Assembly: GCF_000317025.1 (NCBI RefSeq)
Contig: NC_019689.1
Span: 3,488,024-3,552,023 of the forward strand
Length of the DNA stretch: 64,000 nucleotides
Source: Pleurocapsa sp. PCC 7327
GTDB lineage: Bacteria; Cyanobacteriota; Cyanobacteriia; Cyanobacteriales; Microcystaceae
Reading direction: 5' to 3'
Shown here: positions 43,538 through 52,203 of the stretch, one piece after another
Position numbering within the stretch: position 1 is the stretch's first letter
Layout of the letters: every line of letters starts with the position of its first letter
The notes under the pieces: model-generated
Database searches by the model: none
What the model saw: the letters and a program-made list of their open reading frames with translations, nothing else
Told to the model about the DNA's origin: nothing
Translations under genes and position numbers: made by a program

Positions 43538-43712
43538 TTTTGATTCCCTAGAGCATACATTTTCAGTCTACCTCTCTGGTTGAGCGAGTCATCTTACATA
43601 AGGAATAGCAAAGCAAAATTTTAACTGAGAGCTTGCACTGACTGTTGGGAATCGTGCAAGATCTCAGTTGTAATCTATATGGCTTATAGAAGACAGGCAC
43701 AGTAATTATCTA

Positions 43713-46187
43713 ATGGGAACTGCCTCCGAACAACCTGAAAATCTATCCCCAACCAAGCGGGCCTTACTAGCACTCAAGCAAATGCAAGCCAAGCTAGAAG
43801 CCTTGGAACGCGCTCAAAACGAGCCAATAGCCATTATTGGCATGGGATGCCGATTTCCTGGCGGTGCCGATAACCCGGAGGCTTTCTGGCAACTGTTGCG
43901 GGATGGAGTAGATGCCATTACAGAAGTTCCCTCCGATCGATGGAACATTAATACTTACTACGACTCAAACCCAGATACGCCAGGGAAGATCTGTAATCGT
44001 TACGGGGGGTTTGTTCCTCACCTACAAGAGTTTGACGCTCAGTTCTTTCGCATGGCGCCGCGAGAAGCCCTTAGTCTCGACCCCCAACAACGCCTGCTTT
44101 TGGAAGTAAGCTGGGAAGCCTTAGAAAATGCAGGGCTAGCACCTGACAAGCTCATGGGCAGTCAGACGGGAGTATTCATCGGTATTTGCAGTACCGATTA
44201 CTGGCATCGCTTGCTCTTAAGAAAACCGACTGAAATCGATGCTTACCTAACAACGGGCAATACTCACAGTATGGCATCAGGTCGCTTGTCTTATATTTTT
44301 GGTTTCAACGGACCCAGCCTATCAATAGATACGGCATGTTCTTCATCGCTAGTTGCCGTTCATTTAGCTTGCCAAAGCCTGCGCAACCAAGAATGTAATT
44401 TGGCTTTAGCGGGAGGAGTTAACCGAATTCTTGCGCCAGAAGCGAGTATCAATTTTTCAAAAGCGAAAATGCTTTCGAGCGACGGTCGTTGCAAAACCTT
44501 TGATGCTTCTGCCGATGGATTTGTTCGTGCGGAAGGGTGCGGGGCGATCGTTCTCAAGCGCCTTAGCGATGCAGTTGCAGCAGGAGATAATATATTCGCA
44601 CTCATTTGCGGTTCGGCTGTCAATCAAGACGGTCGCACTAGCGGACTGACCGTACCTAATGGACCCTCGCAACAGGCGGCGATCGAGCAGGCATTGAAAA
44701 ACAGTCGCATCGAACCACACCAGATCGATTATATAGAAACTCATGGCACTGGTACGGCTCTCGGAGATCCCATTGAAATAGGAGCGATAGGCGAAGTATT
44801 TGGCAAGGAACGTTCTAGCGATCGACCGCTAATAATCGGTTCGGTAAAAACCAATATCGGTCACCTAGAAGCGGCTGCTGGCATTGCTAGCCTAATTAAA
44901 GTGGTTCTTGCGCTTCAAAACGAAGAGATTCCACCCAATTTGCATTTCCAGGTTCCCAATCCCCACATTAATTGGAAGGAACTGCCAATAAAAGTACCGA
45001 CACAAAGAATTTCTTGGTTGAGAGGAGAAAAACCGCGCTTAGCAGGAGTTAGTTCCTTTGGCTTTAACGGTACTAACGCTCATGTCGTCGTTCGGGAGTC
45101 AGGAGTTGTAGGGGCGGGTTTATCTGAAAACTCTAGGAACCTAGCAACCGTTAATCTAAAAAATCCGCCCCTACAGAAGTCGGAAGTCATCGAACGTCCG
45201 CTACATTTATTGACTCTCTCGGCCAAAAATGAGAAGGCTTTGAGAGAGTTAGCCCAACGATATGCAATCTTTTTAGAATCTCATCCGTTTTTAGAAATAG
45301 GAGATATTTGTTTTACTGCGAATACAGGGCGATCGCATTTTGACTATCGATTGGGCATCATTGCCTCTTCTGTCGCTCAACTGCGGGAGAAGTTAGCTAA
45401 TTTTACAACCGGGCAAAACGCTGAAGGAATCCTGCAAGGAAGAGTTCCCAATCCCAATCGCCCTAAGATAGCATTTCTGTTTGCACAAGAAGATTCACAA
45501 TCCTTTACCTTGGGACAAAAACTCTACGAAACCCAACCTACCTTTCGCACTGCTATCGATACATGTGCTGAAATCTTCCCTTCAGAATTCAAAGTCGATC
45601 GTTCAAAATTCAGAGCCTTTGCTCTCGAATATGCCCTATGTCAATTGTGGAAATCCTGGGGGATAGAACCCTCTGTTGTTATGGGCTATGGAGTAGGAGA
45701 ATACGTGGCTGCTTGCGCGGCGGGAGTATTGAGCCTAGAAGACTGCTTGCAATTAATTATTGCCGCTTCTGCGGAGGTAACGGCTGGGGCAGTCCGCTAT
45801 TGTGAGCCAAAAATTCCAATAATTTCTCCGAAAACCGGAAAAGTTGCCAATGACGCTCTAATATCTCCCGATTATTGGCGCGATCGCGAAAAAACATCGA
45901 TAAAGTTAACAGAGGGAATCAAAACTTTACACCAGTTAGGTTGTGAGATCTTGATAGAAATTAGTCCCCAGCCTACTTTTCTAAAAACCGAAGCCAGCGG
46001 ACTCTGGCTGTCTAGTTTGTCACCAGAACGAGAAGACTGGCAACAAATCTTATTGAGTCTGCTCCAGTTATACTTGCGGGGAGCGTCTGTAGATTGGTTG
46101 GGTTTTGACCGAGACTATCTGCGTCGCAAGGTAATATTACCTACCTATCCGTTTCAGAGACAACGTTATTGGATAGAAACAACATGA
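43713..46187 (+). CDS. Type I ketosynthase with degenerate acyltransferase (no ACP)
   Basis: 824 residues. After a short coiled leader (PTKRALLALKQMQAKLEALE), a complete ketosynthase spans about 36-460 with C209 (DTACSSS), H344 (ETHGTGT) and H384 (NIGHLEAA). The following acyltransferase is broken: the GHSxG motif is GYGVG (G660), and the substrate-loop subdomain is deleted, jumping from LQLIIAASAEV to PKIPIISPKTGKV. The end LPTYPFQRQRYWIE is the usual AT-to-next-domain linker, yet no ACP, KR or DH follows. ATGA-coupled to the START-like gene. Confidence 0.88.
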   Translation: MGTASEQPENLSPTKRALLALKQMQAKLEALERAQNEPIAIIGMGCRFPGGADNPEAFWQLLRDGVDAITEVPSDRWNINTYYDSNPDTPGKICNRYGGFVPHLQEFDAQFFRMAPREALSLDPQQRLLLEVSWEALENAGLAPDKLMGSQTGVFIGICSTDYWHRLLLRKPTEIDAYLTTGNTHSMASGRLSYIFGFNGPSLSIDTACSSSLVAVHLACQSLRNQECNLALAGGVNRILAPEASINFSKAKMLSSDGRCKTFDASADGFVRAEGCGAIVLKRLSDAVAAGDNIFALICGSAVNQDGRTSGLTVPNGPSQQAAIEQALKNSRIEPHQIDYIETHGTGTALGDPIEIGAIGEVFGKERSSDRPLIIGSVKTNIGHLEAAAGIASLIKVVLALQNEEIPPNLHFQVPNPHINWKELPIKVPTQRISWLRGEKPRLAGVSSFGFNGTNAHVVVRESGVVGAGLSENSRNLATVNLKNPPLQKSEVIERPLHLLTLSAKNEKALRELAQRYAIFLESHPFLEIGDICFTANTGRSHFDYRLGIIASSVAQLREKLANFTTGQNAEGILQGRVPNPNRPKIAFLFAQEDSQSFTLGQKLYETQPTFRTAIDTCAEIFPSEFKVDRSKFRAFALEYALCQLWKSWGIEPSVVMGYGVGEYVAACAAGVLSLEDCLQLIIAASAEVTAGAVRYCEPKIPIISPKTGKVANDALISPDYWRDREKTSIKLTEGIKTLHQLGCEILIEISPQPTFLKTEASGLWLSSLSPEREDWQQILLSLLQLYLRGASVDWLGFDRDYLRRKVILPTYPFQRQRYWIETT

Positions 46188-46858
46188 TATACAATAGGCG
46201 AAATTTAATGTCATCAGGTTTAGCAGTGTTCGTAACTCCTCATTTCCAAAAGCACCGTCGCTCGCTGGCAGGCTCCCTTCCCGCCATCGCTCTCGGTGCA
46301 ACCCTAGCATTCAGTCCTCTAGTCTTGGCAGGGACGGCTAACAACCCGATCGCGAGCCTTCCAGCCCAAGAACAAGCCGCCCTAGAGTCGGGGGCAGCCG
46401 TTCTGACGGGTCGCGAAGGACAATATACTTGTCGAGTGTTAGTCAATGCACCCGTTGCCACGGTTTGGAAGGTGTTAACCGACTACGATAATTTCGAGAA
46501 CTTTTATCCCAACGTCGTCTCTAGCCAAATTGTAGAAAATAAAGGCAATCGGAAAGTTTTTGAACAGGTTTACGTCATCAAGGCTCTAATTTTTACTAAG
46601 GAGGAGCGCGTTCGCATTGCCGCAACAGAAACCTATCCCAAGCAAATTGATTTTAGCCTGGTTCAAGGAGATTTAAACTCTCTTGAAGGCGCTTGGCGAA
46701 TCGATCCCGTTTCGTCCGATCGAGTTCTGATTACCCATCAAGTCTCCGTCGTCCCGAAAGACAAGGATCGCGCCTTATTTTATGGGATTTACGAAGATAC
46801 CTTAGAAAACCTCCTTAGATCTGTCAAGCAGCAAGTCGAGCAATATGCTGTTAGATAA
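46184..46858 (+). CDS. Exported START/cyclase-like (SRPBCC) protein
   Basis: 224 residues from the ATG at 46184, which overlaps the ketosynthase stop as ATGA. A TTG five codons upstream is also open. The N-terminus has a long basic stretch followed by a signal-like helix (LAGSLPAIALGATLAFSPLV then LAGTANNP). The rest is a Polyketide_cyc/SRPBCC domain (CRVLVNAPVATVWKVLTDYD, FENFYPNVVSSQIVENKGN, VSVVPKDKDRALFYGIYEDT). The fold binds hydrophobic ligands and can be a cyclase; here export and coupling to a ketosynthase suggest handling of its lipid product. Confidence 0.85.
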   Translation: MIYNRRNLMSSGLAVFVTPHFQKHRRSLAGSLPAIALGATLAFSPLVLAGTANNPIASLPAQEQAALESGAAVLTGREGQYTCRVLVNAPVATVWKVLTDYDNFENFYPNVVSSQIVENKGNRKVFEQVYVIKALIFTKEERVRIAATETYPKQIDFSLVQGDLNSLEGAWRIDPVSSDRVLITHQVSVVPKDKDRALFYGIYEDTLENLLRSVKQQVEQYAVR

Positions 46859-47054
46859 TCAGGCGCTCTGAAATTCATTGAATTCGTTTTTTGGCGGGCA
46901 GGCGTACAACCTGCCCAGATTTTGTCGTCTCTGATTTAATTTCTCCAGAAGGTGGGATGTTCAATTGTCTTCATTGTTGGATATTCTTATGTAAATAAAG
47001 ATTCATTCTTAACGCTCCTGTAGTTAGGATCGGTTCCTGTAGGAGGACTTAACT

Positions 47055-47474
47055 ATGCGCGTATTCGTACTGTTGTTTAATGCCCGAACTGAAAATGAAG
47101 GCATCCACACGATTCAAATAGGCGATCGCAATAAAGTCTTGATGTTTGAGTCAGAAGATGACGCGACTCGCTATGCTCTCCTGCTAGAAGCTCAAGACTT
47201 TCCAGCCCCAACCGTAGAAGCGATCGATTCCGAGGAAATCGAGGAATTTTGCCGTAGCGCGGACTATGATTGGGAAATTGTCAAGGATGGCATGCTAGCT
47301 ATTCCCCCCGACAAAAATGTCGAAAACACAGATTGGAAACCAGACGGGAATTATTCAGAACCGGAGACGGCAACTGAAACGGAAACCGGAACGGAAACCG
47401 GAACGGAAACCGACTCAGAAATATCCCCATCTGAGTTAGAGAGTATTCGTCGTCGGCTCGAAGGGCTACTTTAA
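47055..47474 (+). CDS. DUF3110 protein with acidic repeat tail
   Basis: 139 residues. The core (about 1-80: MRVFVLLFNARTENEGIHTI, DATRYALLLEAQDFPAPTVE, EFCRSADYDWEIVKDGML) fits DUF3110, a cyanobacterial family of unknown role. The tail contains TETETGTETGTETDSE from a 12-bp tandem DNA repeat (GGAACGGAAACC, about three copies at 47380-47410), which may vary between strains. GGAGGA 12 bp before the ATG is a good ribosome binding site. murQ follows at 17 bp. Confidence 0.75.
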   Translation: MRVFVLLFNARTENEGIHTIQIGDRNKVLMFESEDDATRYALLLEAQDFPAPTVEAIDSEEIEEFCRSADYDWEIVKDGMLAIPPDKNVENTDWKPDGNYSEPETATETETGTETGTETDSEISPSELESIRRRLEGLL

Positions 47475-47491
47475 ACAATTCAAAATTCACA

Positions 47492-48409
47492 ATGGAAACT
47501 TTGGAAGAAAGAGGTCACCTGCTCACAGAGCAGATTAATCCCAACAGCCGCAATCTAGATGGACTGACATCGCTAGAACTCGTCGATCTTTTCAATCAAG
47601 AAGATGCTCAAACCTTAGCGGCAATCGCCAAAGCGCGGATGGAATTGGCAAGGGCGATCGACCTGGCCGCCGAGTCGCTGCGTCGGGGAGGAAGGCTTTT
47701 TTATGTCGGTGCGGGAACGAGCGGACGTTTGGGCGTATTAGATGCGGCGGAATGTCCTCCGACTTTCTGTACGCCGCCGGAAATGGTACAGGGAATCATT
47801 GCCGGAGGGGCAACCGCCCTAGTTCGCAGCTCGGAAGATTTAGAAGATAGAAAAGAAGATGGAGCGGCTGCGATCGCCGAGCGACGAATCAATGAATTAG
47901 ATGTCGTAGTCGGCATTACGGCGGGGGGAACTACTCCCTTCGTCCATGGGGCAATCGAAGCCGCCAAGCAACGAGGCGCGACGACCATTGCCATTAGCTG
48001 CGTTCCTGCCGAGCAGGTCGCCATTCACGCTGATGTGGACATTCGCTTGCTCACCGGACCGGAGGTTTTAGCAGGATCGACGCGACTAAAAGCCGGGACA
48101 GCGACTAAAATGGCATTAAACATCCTCTCCACGGGGGTGATGGTACGCCAGGGAAAAGTCTACGGCAATCGCATGGTCGATGTAGCCGTCACCAATCGCA
48201 AACTGCGCGATCGCGCTCTGCGCATCCTACAAGATATCACCCAACTCAGCCGCCAAGAAGCTGATAAACTCCTAGAACGCAGCGGCAAGCGGGTTAAACT
48301 CGCCCTGTTAATGCACTGGAGCGGATTGGATGCCGAAGCGGGCGATCGCCTCCTAGAACGACACCAAGGCAATCTTCGCGCTGCTCTCCAAGATCGCACT
48401 CAACTGTAA
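47492..48409 (+). CDS. murQ: N-acetylmuramic acid 6-phosphate etherase
   Basis: Converts MurNAc-6-phosphate to GlcNAc-6-phosphate and lactate in wall recycling. 305 residues with a SIS domain: GRLFYVGAGTSGRLGVLDAA, PPTFCTPPEMVQGIIAGG, VVGITAGGTTPFVHGAIEAA, and RLLTGPEVLAGSTRLKAGTA with the closing ATKMALNILSTG. The start ATG gives METLEERGHLLTEQINPNSR, a usual family opening. Nearby genes do not include the kinase anmK. Confidence 0.93.
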   Translation: METLEERGHLLTEQINPNSRNLDGLTSLELVDLFNQEDAQTLAAIAKARMELARAIDLAAESLRRGGRLFYVGAGTSGRLGVLDAAECPPTFCTPPEMVQGIIAGGATALVRSSEDLEDRKEDGAAAIAERRINELDVVVGITAGGTTPFVHGAIEAAKQRGATTIAISCVPAEQVAIHADVDIRLLTGPEVLAGSTRLKAGTATKMALNILSTGVMVRQGKVYGNRMVDVAVTNRKLRDRALRILQDITQLSRQEADKLLERSGKRVKLALLMHWSGLDAEAGDRLLERHQGNLRAALQDRTQL

Positions 48410-48423
48410 CGCTCGGAGCCAAA

Positions 48424-49938
48424 ATGATTAACGCATCAGAAACTACTGCCATTGCCGCTATTGTTCTAGTCGCGCTAGGAATTTTAGCTTGGGGGTACAA
48501 TCGGGCAAAAGCCTATGGCAAATTGGGGATCTTAGCCTGGTTGCAATCCGTTATTCTCATGGCTCCCTGGTTAATTTTCTTTGGCTTATTCGCGGCGGGA
48601 ATCTATTTGAATTTGGTGGGCATTCTCTTCCTACTCGTCGCTTCAGTCGTCGTCTATATTTATTTAGGAAATCGCCTCAGAGCAGAAGGACAAGACGCTA
48701 TTTTACGCGAGAGAGCTGCCCAAAAGCTCAAAGACGAACGAGAGACAAATCTTCCCCCAACTTCCGAAACGGCGCCAAAAACTGGAGAGCAGCCAGAAGC
48801 TATCGTTCCAGAGATCTTGCCGATCCCAGAAGACGACCTAAAACTCATCAAAGGGATTTTTGGCATAGATACTTTTTTCGCTACAGAAACGATTTCCTAT
48901 CAAGAAGGCGCAATTTTTAAAGGAAATCTGCGAGGGGAACCCGAAACCGTACATGCTCGCCTTTCAGAAAAACTTAAAGAAAATTTTGGCGAAAAATATC
49001 GGTTGTTTATGGTAGAAGGGACGGAAGGAAAACCCGTTGTTATCGTCCTTCCCAGCACAAACGACCCGCAACCGACAACTCTTGCTCAGAAAAACTTAGC
49101 GTTAGTCCTACTTATTGCCACTATCGCCACGAGTTTAGAATCGGCTGGACTTTTGCTAGGGTTTGATTTATTCAGCAATTTAGGTCGTTACCGGGAAGCT
49201 ATTCCCCTGAGTCTCGGACTTTGGGCAATCCTAGTCGCTCACGAAATCGGTCATCGCATCGCAGCCAAACGATATAATATTCGCCTGAGCGTTCCCTTTT
49301 TCCTTCCAACTTGGCAAATTGGTTCCTTCGGGGCAATTACTCGCTTTGAGTCCTTGCTTCCTAACCGAACTGCTTTGTTTGACGTGGCGCTTGCTGGTCC
49401 AGCCTTTGGCGGCATCGTCTCTTTAGCGATGCTAGTCGCTGGGTTAATCCTCTCCCGTCCGGGCAGTTTGTTTCAAGTTCCCAGCCAATTTTTCCAAGGC
49501 TCGATTTTGGTGGGAAGTCTTGCCAGAGTGGTTTTAGGGGAGCAGTTGCAAAAAGCGATCGTTGACGTTCATCCGCTGACGATACTCGGCTGGTTAGGGC
49601 TAGTGATTACCTCCTTAAATTTGCTACCTGCCGGACAATTAGACGGGGGAAGAATCGTTCAAGCCATCTACGGAAGGAAGATAGCCAGACGCACTTCTAT
49701 TGCTACTTTAGTTCTCTTAGGACTCGTTGCTTTAATTAACCCTGCCAATCCCATTCCTCTGTACTGGGCAGTTTTAATTCTATTTTTACAACGCGATCTA
49801 GAACGTCCTAGCCTCAACGAACTAACCGAACCTGACGATACTCGCGCTGCTTGGGGTCTATTAGCACTGTTTTTGATGTTGGCAACCTTGATTCCTCTCA
49901 GTCCGGGTTTAGCAGGGCGTTTAGGGATTGGGGGCTAG
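48424..49938 (+). CDS. Site-2 protease, EGY-like (M50 membrane metallopeptidase)
   Basis: 504 residues. Two N-terminal hydrophobic segments, then a soluble domain (about 110-210) and a C-terminal membrane protease with HEIGH (ILVAHEIGHRIAAKRY) and the distal ligand motif LLPAGQLDGGRIVQAIYG. LSVPFFLPTWQIGSFGAITR is typical of plant EGY1/EGY2 and their cyanobacterial relatives, which affect chloroplast development and may release membrane-bound regulators. Only 14 bp from murQ, so co-transcribed; no functional link is evident. Confidence 0.88.
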   Translation: MINASETTAIAAIVLVALGILAWGYNRAKAYGKLGILAWLQSVILMAPWLIFFGLFAAGIYLNLVGILFLLVASVVVYIYLGNRLRAEGQDAILRERAAQKLKDERETNLPPTSETAPKTGEQPEAIVPEILPIPEDDLKLIKGIFGIDTFFATETISYQEGAIFKGNLRGEPETVHARLSEKLKENFGEKYRLFMVEGTEGKPVVIVLPSTNDPQPTTLAQKNLALVLLIATIATSLESAGLLLGFDLFSNLGRYREAIPLSLGLWAILVAHEIGHRIAAKRYNIRLSVPFFLPTWQIGSFGAITRFESLLPNRTALFDVALAGPAFGGIVSLAMLVAGLILSRPGSLFQVPSQFFQGSILVGSLARVVLGEQLQKAIVDVHPLTILGWLGLVITSLNLLPAGQLDGGRIVQAIYGRKIARRTSIATLVLLGLVALINPANPIPLYWAVLILFLQRDLERPSLNELTEPDDTRAAWGLLALFLMLATLIPLSPGLAGRLGIGG

Positions 49939-50012
49939 CAAGCAAGAGAGCAAAGGAGGCAGGAGAAAGGGATACATGCCGCTCCTCATACTCCTTTGTA
50001 CCAGTCTCGGAA

Positions 50013-50084
50013 TGGCTCAGGTCGGATTTGAACCAACGACCAACGGCTTATGAGTCCGCTGCTCTACCGCTGAGCTACTGAGCC
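50013..50084 (-). tRNA. tRNA-Met (anticodon CAT)
   Basis: Cloverleaf on the minus strand: acceptor GGCTCAG / CTGAGCC, D-arm AGCTCAGCGGTAGAGC, anticodon loop CTCATAA with CAT, T-loop TTCAAAT. 72 nt including discriminator A. Position 31-39 of the anticodon stem is an A-G mismatch. It could be elongator Met or the lysidine-modified Ile tRNA; the absence of a C1-A72-type initiator acceptor argues against fMet. Confidence 0.9.
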
Positions 50085-50185
50085 GTATTTTACACTTTAT
50101 TAATCATACAACAAAAATGCGCGATCGACCCACCCCTCCAACAAAGTCAATCCAATTCGCAATTATCTCAGTCCAACTCCAGAAT

Positions 50186-51469
50186 TTATAATGCGATCGC
50201 CGTTTGAACTTGTAAATTAGTCAACCTTTCCACGCGCTTGCTATCTTCGGGATCGAGGCGAATTTTGACTTCTACCACGCGGCGATCGAGGTTTTCTCCA
50301 GGTTGGTTGCTAAAAACGTTTTGGCGGCTAACCTGCCAGCCAATTTCCGATACCGTTCCCCGCAATTCGCCTGGAAATGTATTGCTGGTAATGACAGCTT
50401 TCTGTCCGAGTCGCACTTTGCCGATATCGGTTTGATAAACTTCTGCTACCACCAGCATTTGGTCGGTTTGAGCGATTTCCACAATTCCAGAATCGCTAAT
50501 TTTTGCGCCCGGTCGCGCATGAATTTTGAGAATTCTTCCCGCCATCGGCGCGCGAATATAAACTTGATTTAGATTGGTCTGAGTTTGTTTGAGTGCTGCT
50601 ATGGCGTTATCGACCTCTGCTTGCGCCGATCGCACGTCTACAGAACGAACTTCGGCAATTTGGTCTAAAGTGGCTTTAGCTTGCTTGAGTTGTTGCGATC
50701 GCGAGGTCTGAATGCGCCTGAGAGTAGCTCGCGCCTCGTTCAGTTCCTGCCCTCTGGAGGTTTGAATGCGTTTGAGGTTAGCTTGCGCTTCCTTGAGTTG
50801 CTGCTGTGCCGTTTGGAAGGCTAAGCGCTTGTTATCGAGTAACGAGGCAGCAGTGGCTCCCTCTTTAAAAAGGGTTTGGTAGCGTTTGTATTCTACTTCG
50901 GCATTGGCAAGCTGGACTTTTATCTGCTCGATCGCGGCTTTTTGAGCTTCAATTTCTGTATGTCGTTCGGCTTCGATTCGCGCGATCGTCGCTTTTTGGG
51001 CTTCAATTTCCGTGCTTTGTTCGGCTTCTAGACGCGCGATCGCGGCTTGCTGCGCCTGAATTTCCCCAGTTTTCGCCCCTGCTTTGACTTGGGCGAGTTT
51101 GGCTTGCGCCATTTTGACCCGCTCTCTAGCTTGCGCGACCTCATCTTGCAAGCGAGCGCGCGAATCGAGTATGGCAATAACTTGTCCCGCTTTAACGCGA
51201 TCGCCCTCTTTGACGAGTAGTTGGGCAACTCTGTCTCCATCTAGCGCTATGGGTGCGGCGACGGGAACGACTTCTGCTTCCGGTTCCAAGTGTCCTAGTG
51301 CAGTTACTTTTTTGAGTTGAGGAACTCGTGCCGACTCAGATGTAGTTTCCTTTGCTGATTGTAAGTGTGAAATGCTATAGAGTGCGATCGCTCCTGTAAA
51401 AGCGATTCCCATCGCTACCGAACCAATTATCCAGCGAGTAGACTTTTTCGGCAAACCTTGCAGACTCAT
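50186..51469 (-). CDS. DevB-like membrane fusion (HlyD-family) adaptor
   Basis: 427 residues with an N-terminal anchor (IIGSVAMGIAFTGAIALYSI), a lipoyl/barrel-sandwich pair (LEPEAEVVPVAAPIALDGDR and VYIRAPMAGRILKIHARPG) and a central coiled coil. The coil holds 18-residue repeats, RLEAEQSTEIEAQKATIA and RIEAERHTEIEAQKAAIE, then LKRIQTSRGQELNEARAT and LRRIQTSRSQQLKQAKAT. DevB partners the DevC/DevA ABC exporter; neither is next to it. It sits 3 bp behind a TetR gene, so that regulator likely controls it. Confidence 0.85.
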   Translation of the reverse strand: MSLQGLPKKSTRWIIGSVAMGIAFTGAIALYSISHLQSAKETTSESARVPQLKKVTALGHLEPEAEVVPVAAPIALDGDRVAQLLVKEGDRVKAGQVIAILDSRARLQDEVAQARERVKMAQAKLAQVKAGAKTGEIQAQQAAIARLEAEQSTEIEAQKATIARIEAERHTEIEAQKAAIEQIKVQLANAEVEYKRYQTLFKEGATAASLLDNKRLAFQTAQQQLKEAQANLKRIQTSRGQELNEARATLRRIQTSRSQQLKQAKATLDQIAEVRSVDVRSAQAEVDNAIAALKQTQTNLNQVYIRAPMAGRILKIHARPGAKISDSGIVEIAQTDQMLVVAEVYQTDIGKVRLGQKAVITSNTFPGELRGTVSEIGWQVSRQNVFSNQPGENLDRRVVEVKIRLDPEDSKRVERLTNLQVQTAIAL

Positions 51470-51472
51470 GAT

Positions 51473-52057
51473 TTACTTCCTTAACTTATTATTGTTATTG
51501 AGATAGGCAGTTAACATCTTCGTCAGGACTTTAGCTTGAGCTGAGTAATCAACGCATCCATAACCATATATCTGCCGCCAGATCAGACCATCTACTAAGC
51601 TGAGTAAGAAGGTAATCAATTCGGGATCTTCAATGCCCAAAAGTTTTGACATTGACTTTGCTACTCGCATGCACGATTGTCTGAGTGCATCGCTTAACTC
51701 TCGTCCTTGCTGTTGCTGCTGCTTGTAAAAATCTGCAAAGATAAGTGTTTGCTTAAAAAAATAATCCTGATTGCGACTGATGAAGTCAAATGATTTCTCA
51801 ATTCGTTCCTCCAGAGTTCGAGCATCTTTTAATTCTGCCGTTACCCGCAGGATGTCTCCTTCGACTAATTCTTCAACCAACTGCTCGAACAAAGCCTGTT
51901 TGCTAGGAAAGTAGTGATAGAGCGTTCCAGTAGAAACTCCCAGTCCTTCGGCAATCTTGCGCATGGTAATCGTTCCATAGCCTTTTTCGGCAAACAAGTC
52001 AAAGCTCTTGGCGAGCAATTCTTTGCGGTATAAGTCATGGTCTACAATTTTGGGCAT
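51473..52057 (-). CDS. TetR/AcrR-family regulator
   Basis: 194 residues from the methionine at 52057 (MPKIVDHDLYRKELLAKSFD); longer starts are open but lack family resemblance. The helix-turn-helix is GYGTITMRKIAEGLGVSTGT with LYHYFPSKQALFEQLVE. The C-terminal ligand domain is of ordinary length. Its stop is 3 bp before the DevB-like gene, so the pair forms one operon and the regulator probably represses it in response to an exported compound. Confidence 0.9.
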   Translation of the reverse strand: MPKIVDHDLYRKELLAKSFDLFAEKGYGTITMRKIAEGLGVSTGTLYHYFPSKQALFEQLVEELVEGDILRVTAELKDARTLEERIEKSFDFISRNQDYFFKQTLIFADFYKQQQQQGRELSDALRQSCMRVAKSMSKLLGIEDPELITFLLSLVDGLIWRQIYGYGCVDYSAQAKVLTKMLTAYLNNNNKLRK

Positions 52058-52203
52058 AGGGGATGTTTTCGGAGGTTTGATGTTGATTTTATTATATCGA
52101 ACATTTGTTATAAAATCAAGCGAGCAATAAAATAATACGAGCAATTGGAACTCCTAGAATTCACAACGAGGATGAAGAAAGCACAAACAATTTATTTCTC
52201 TTG

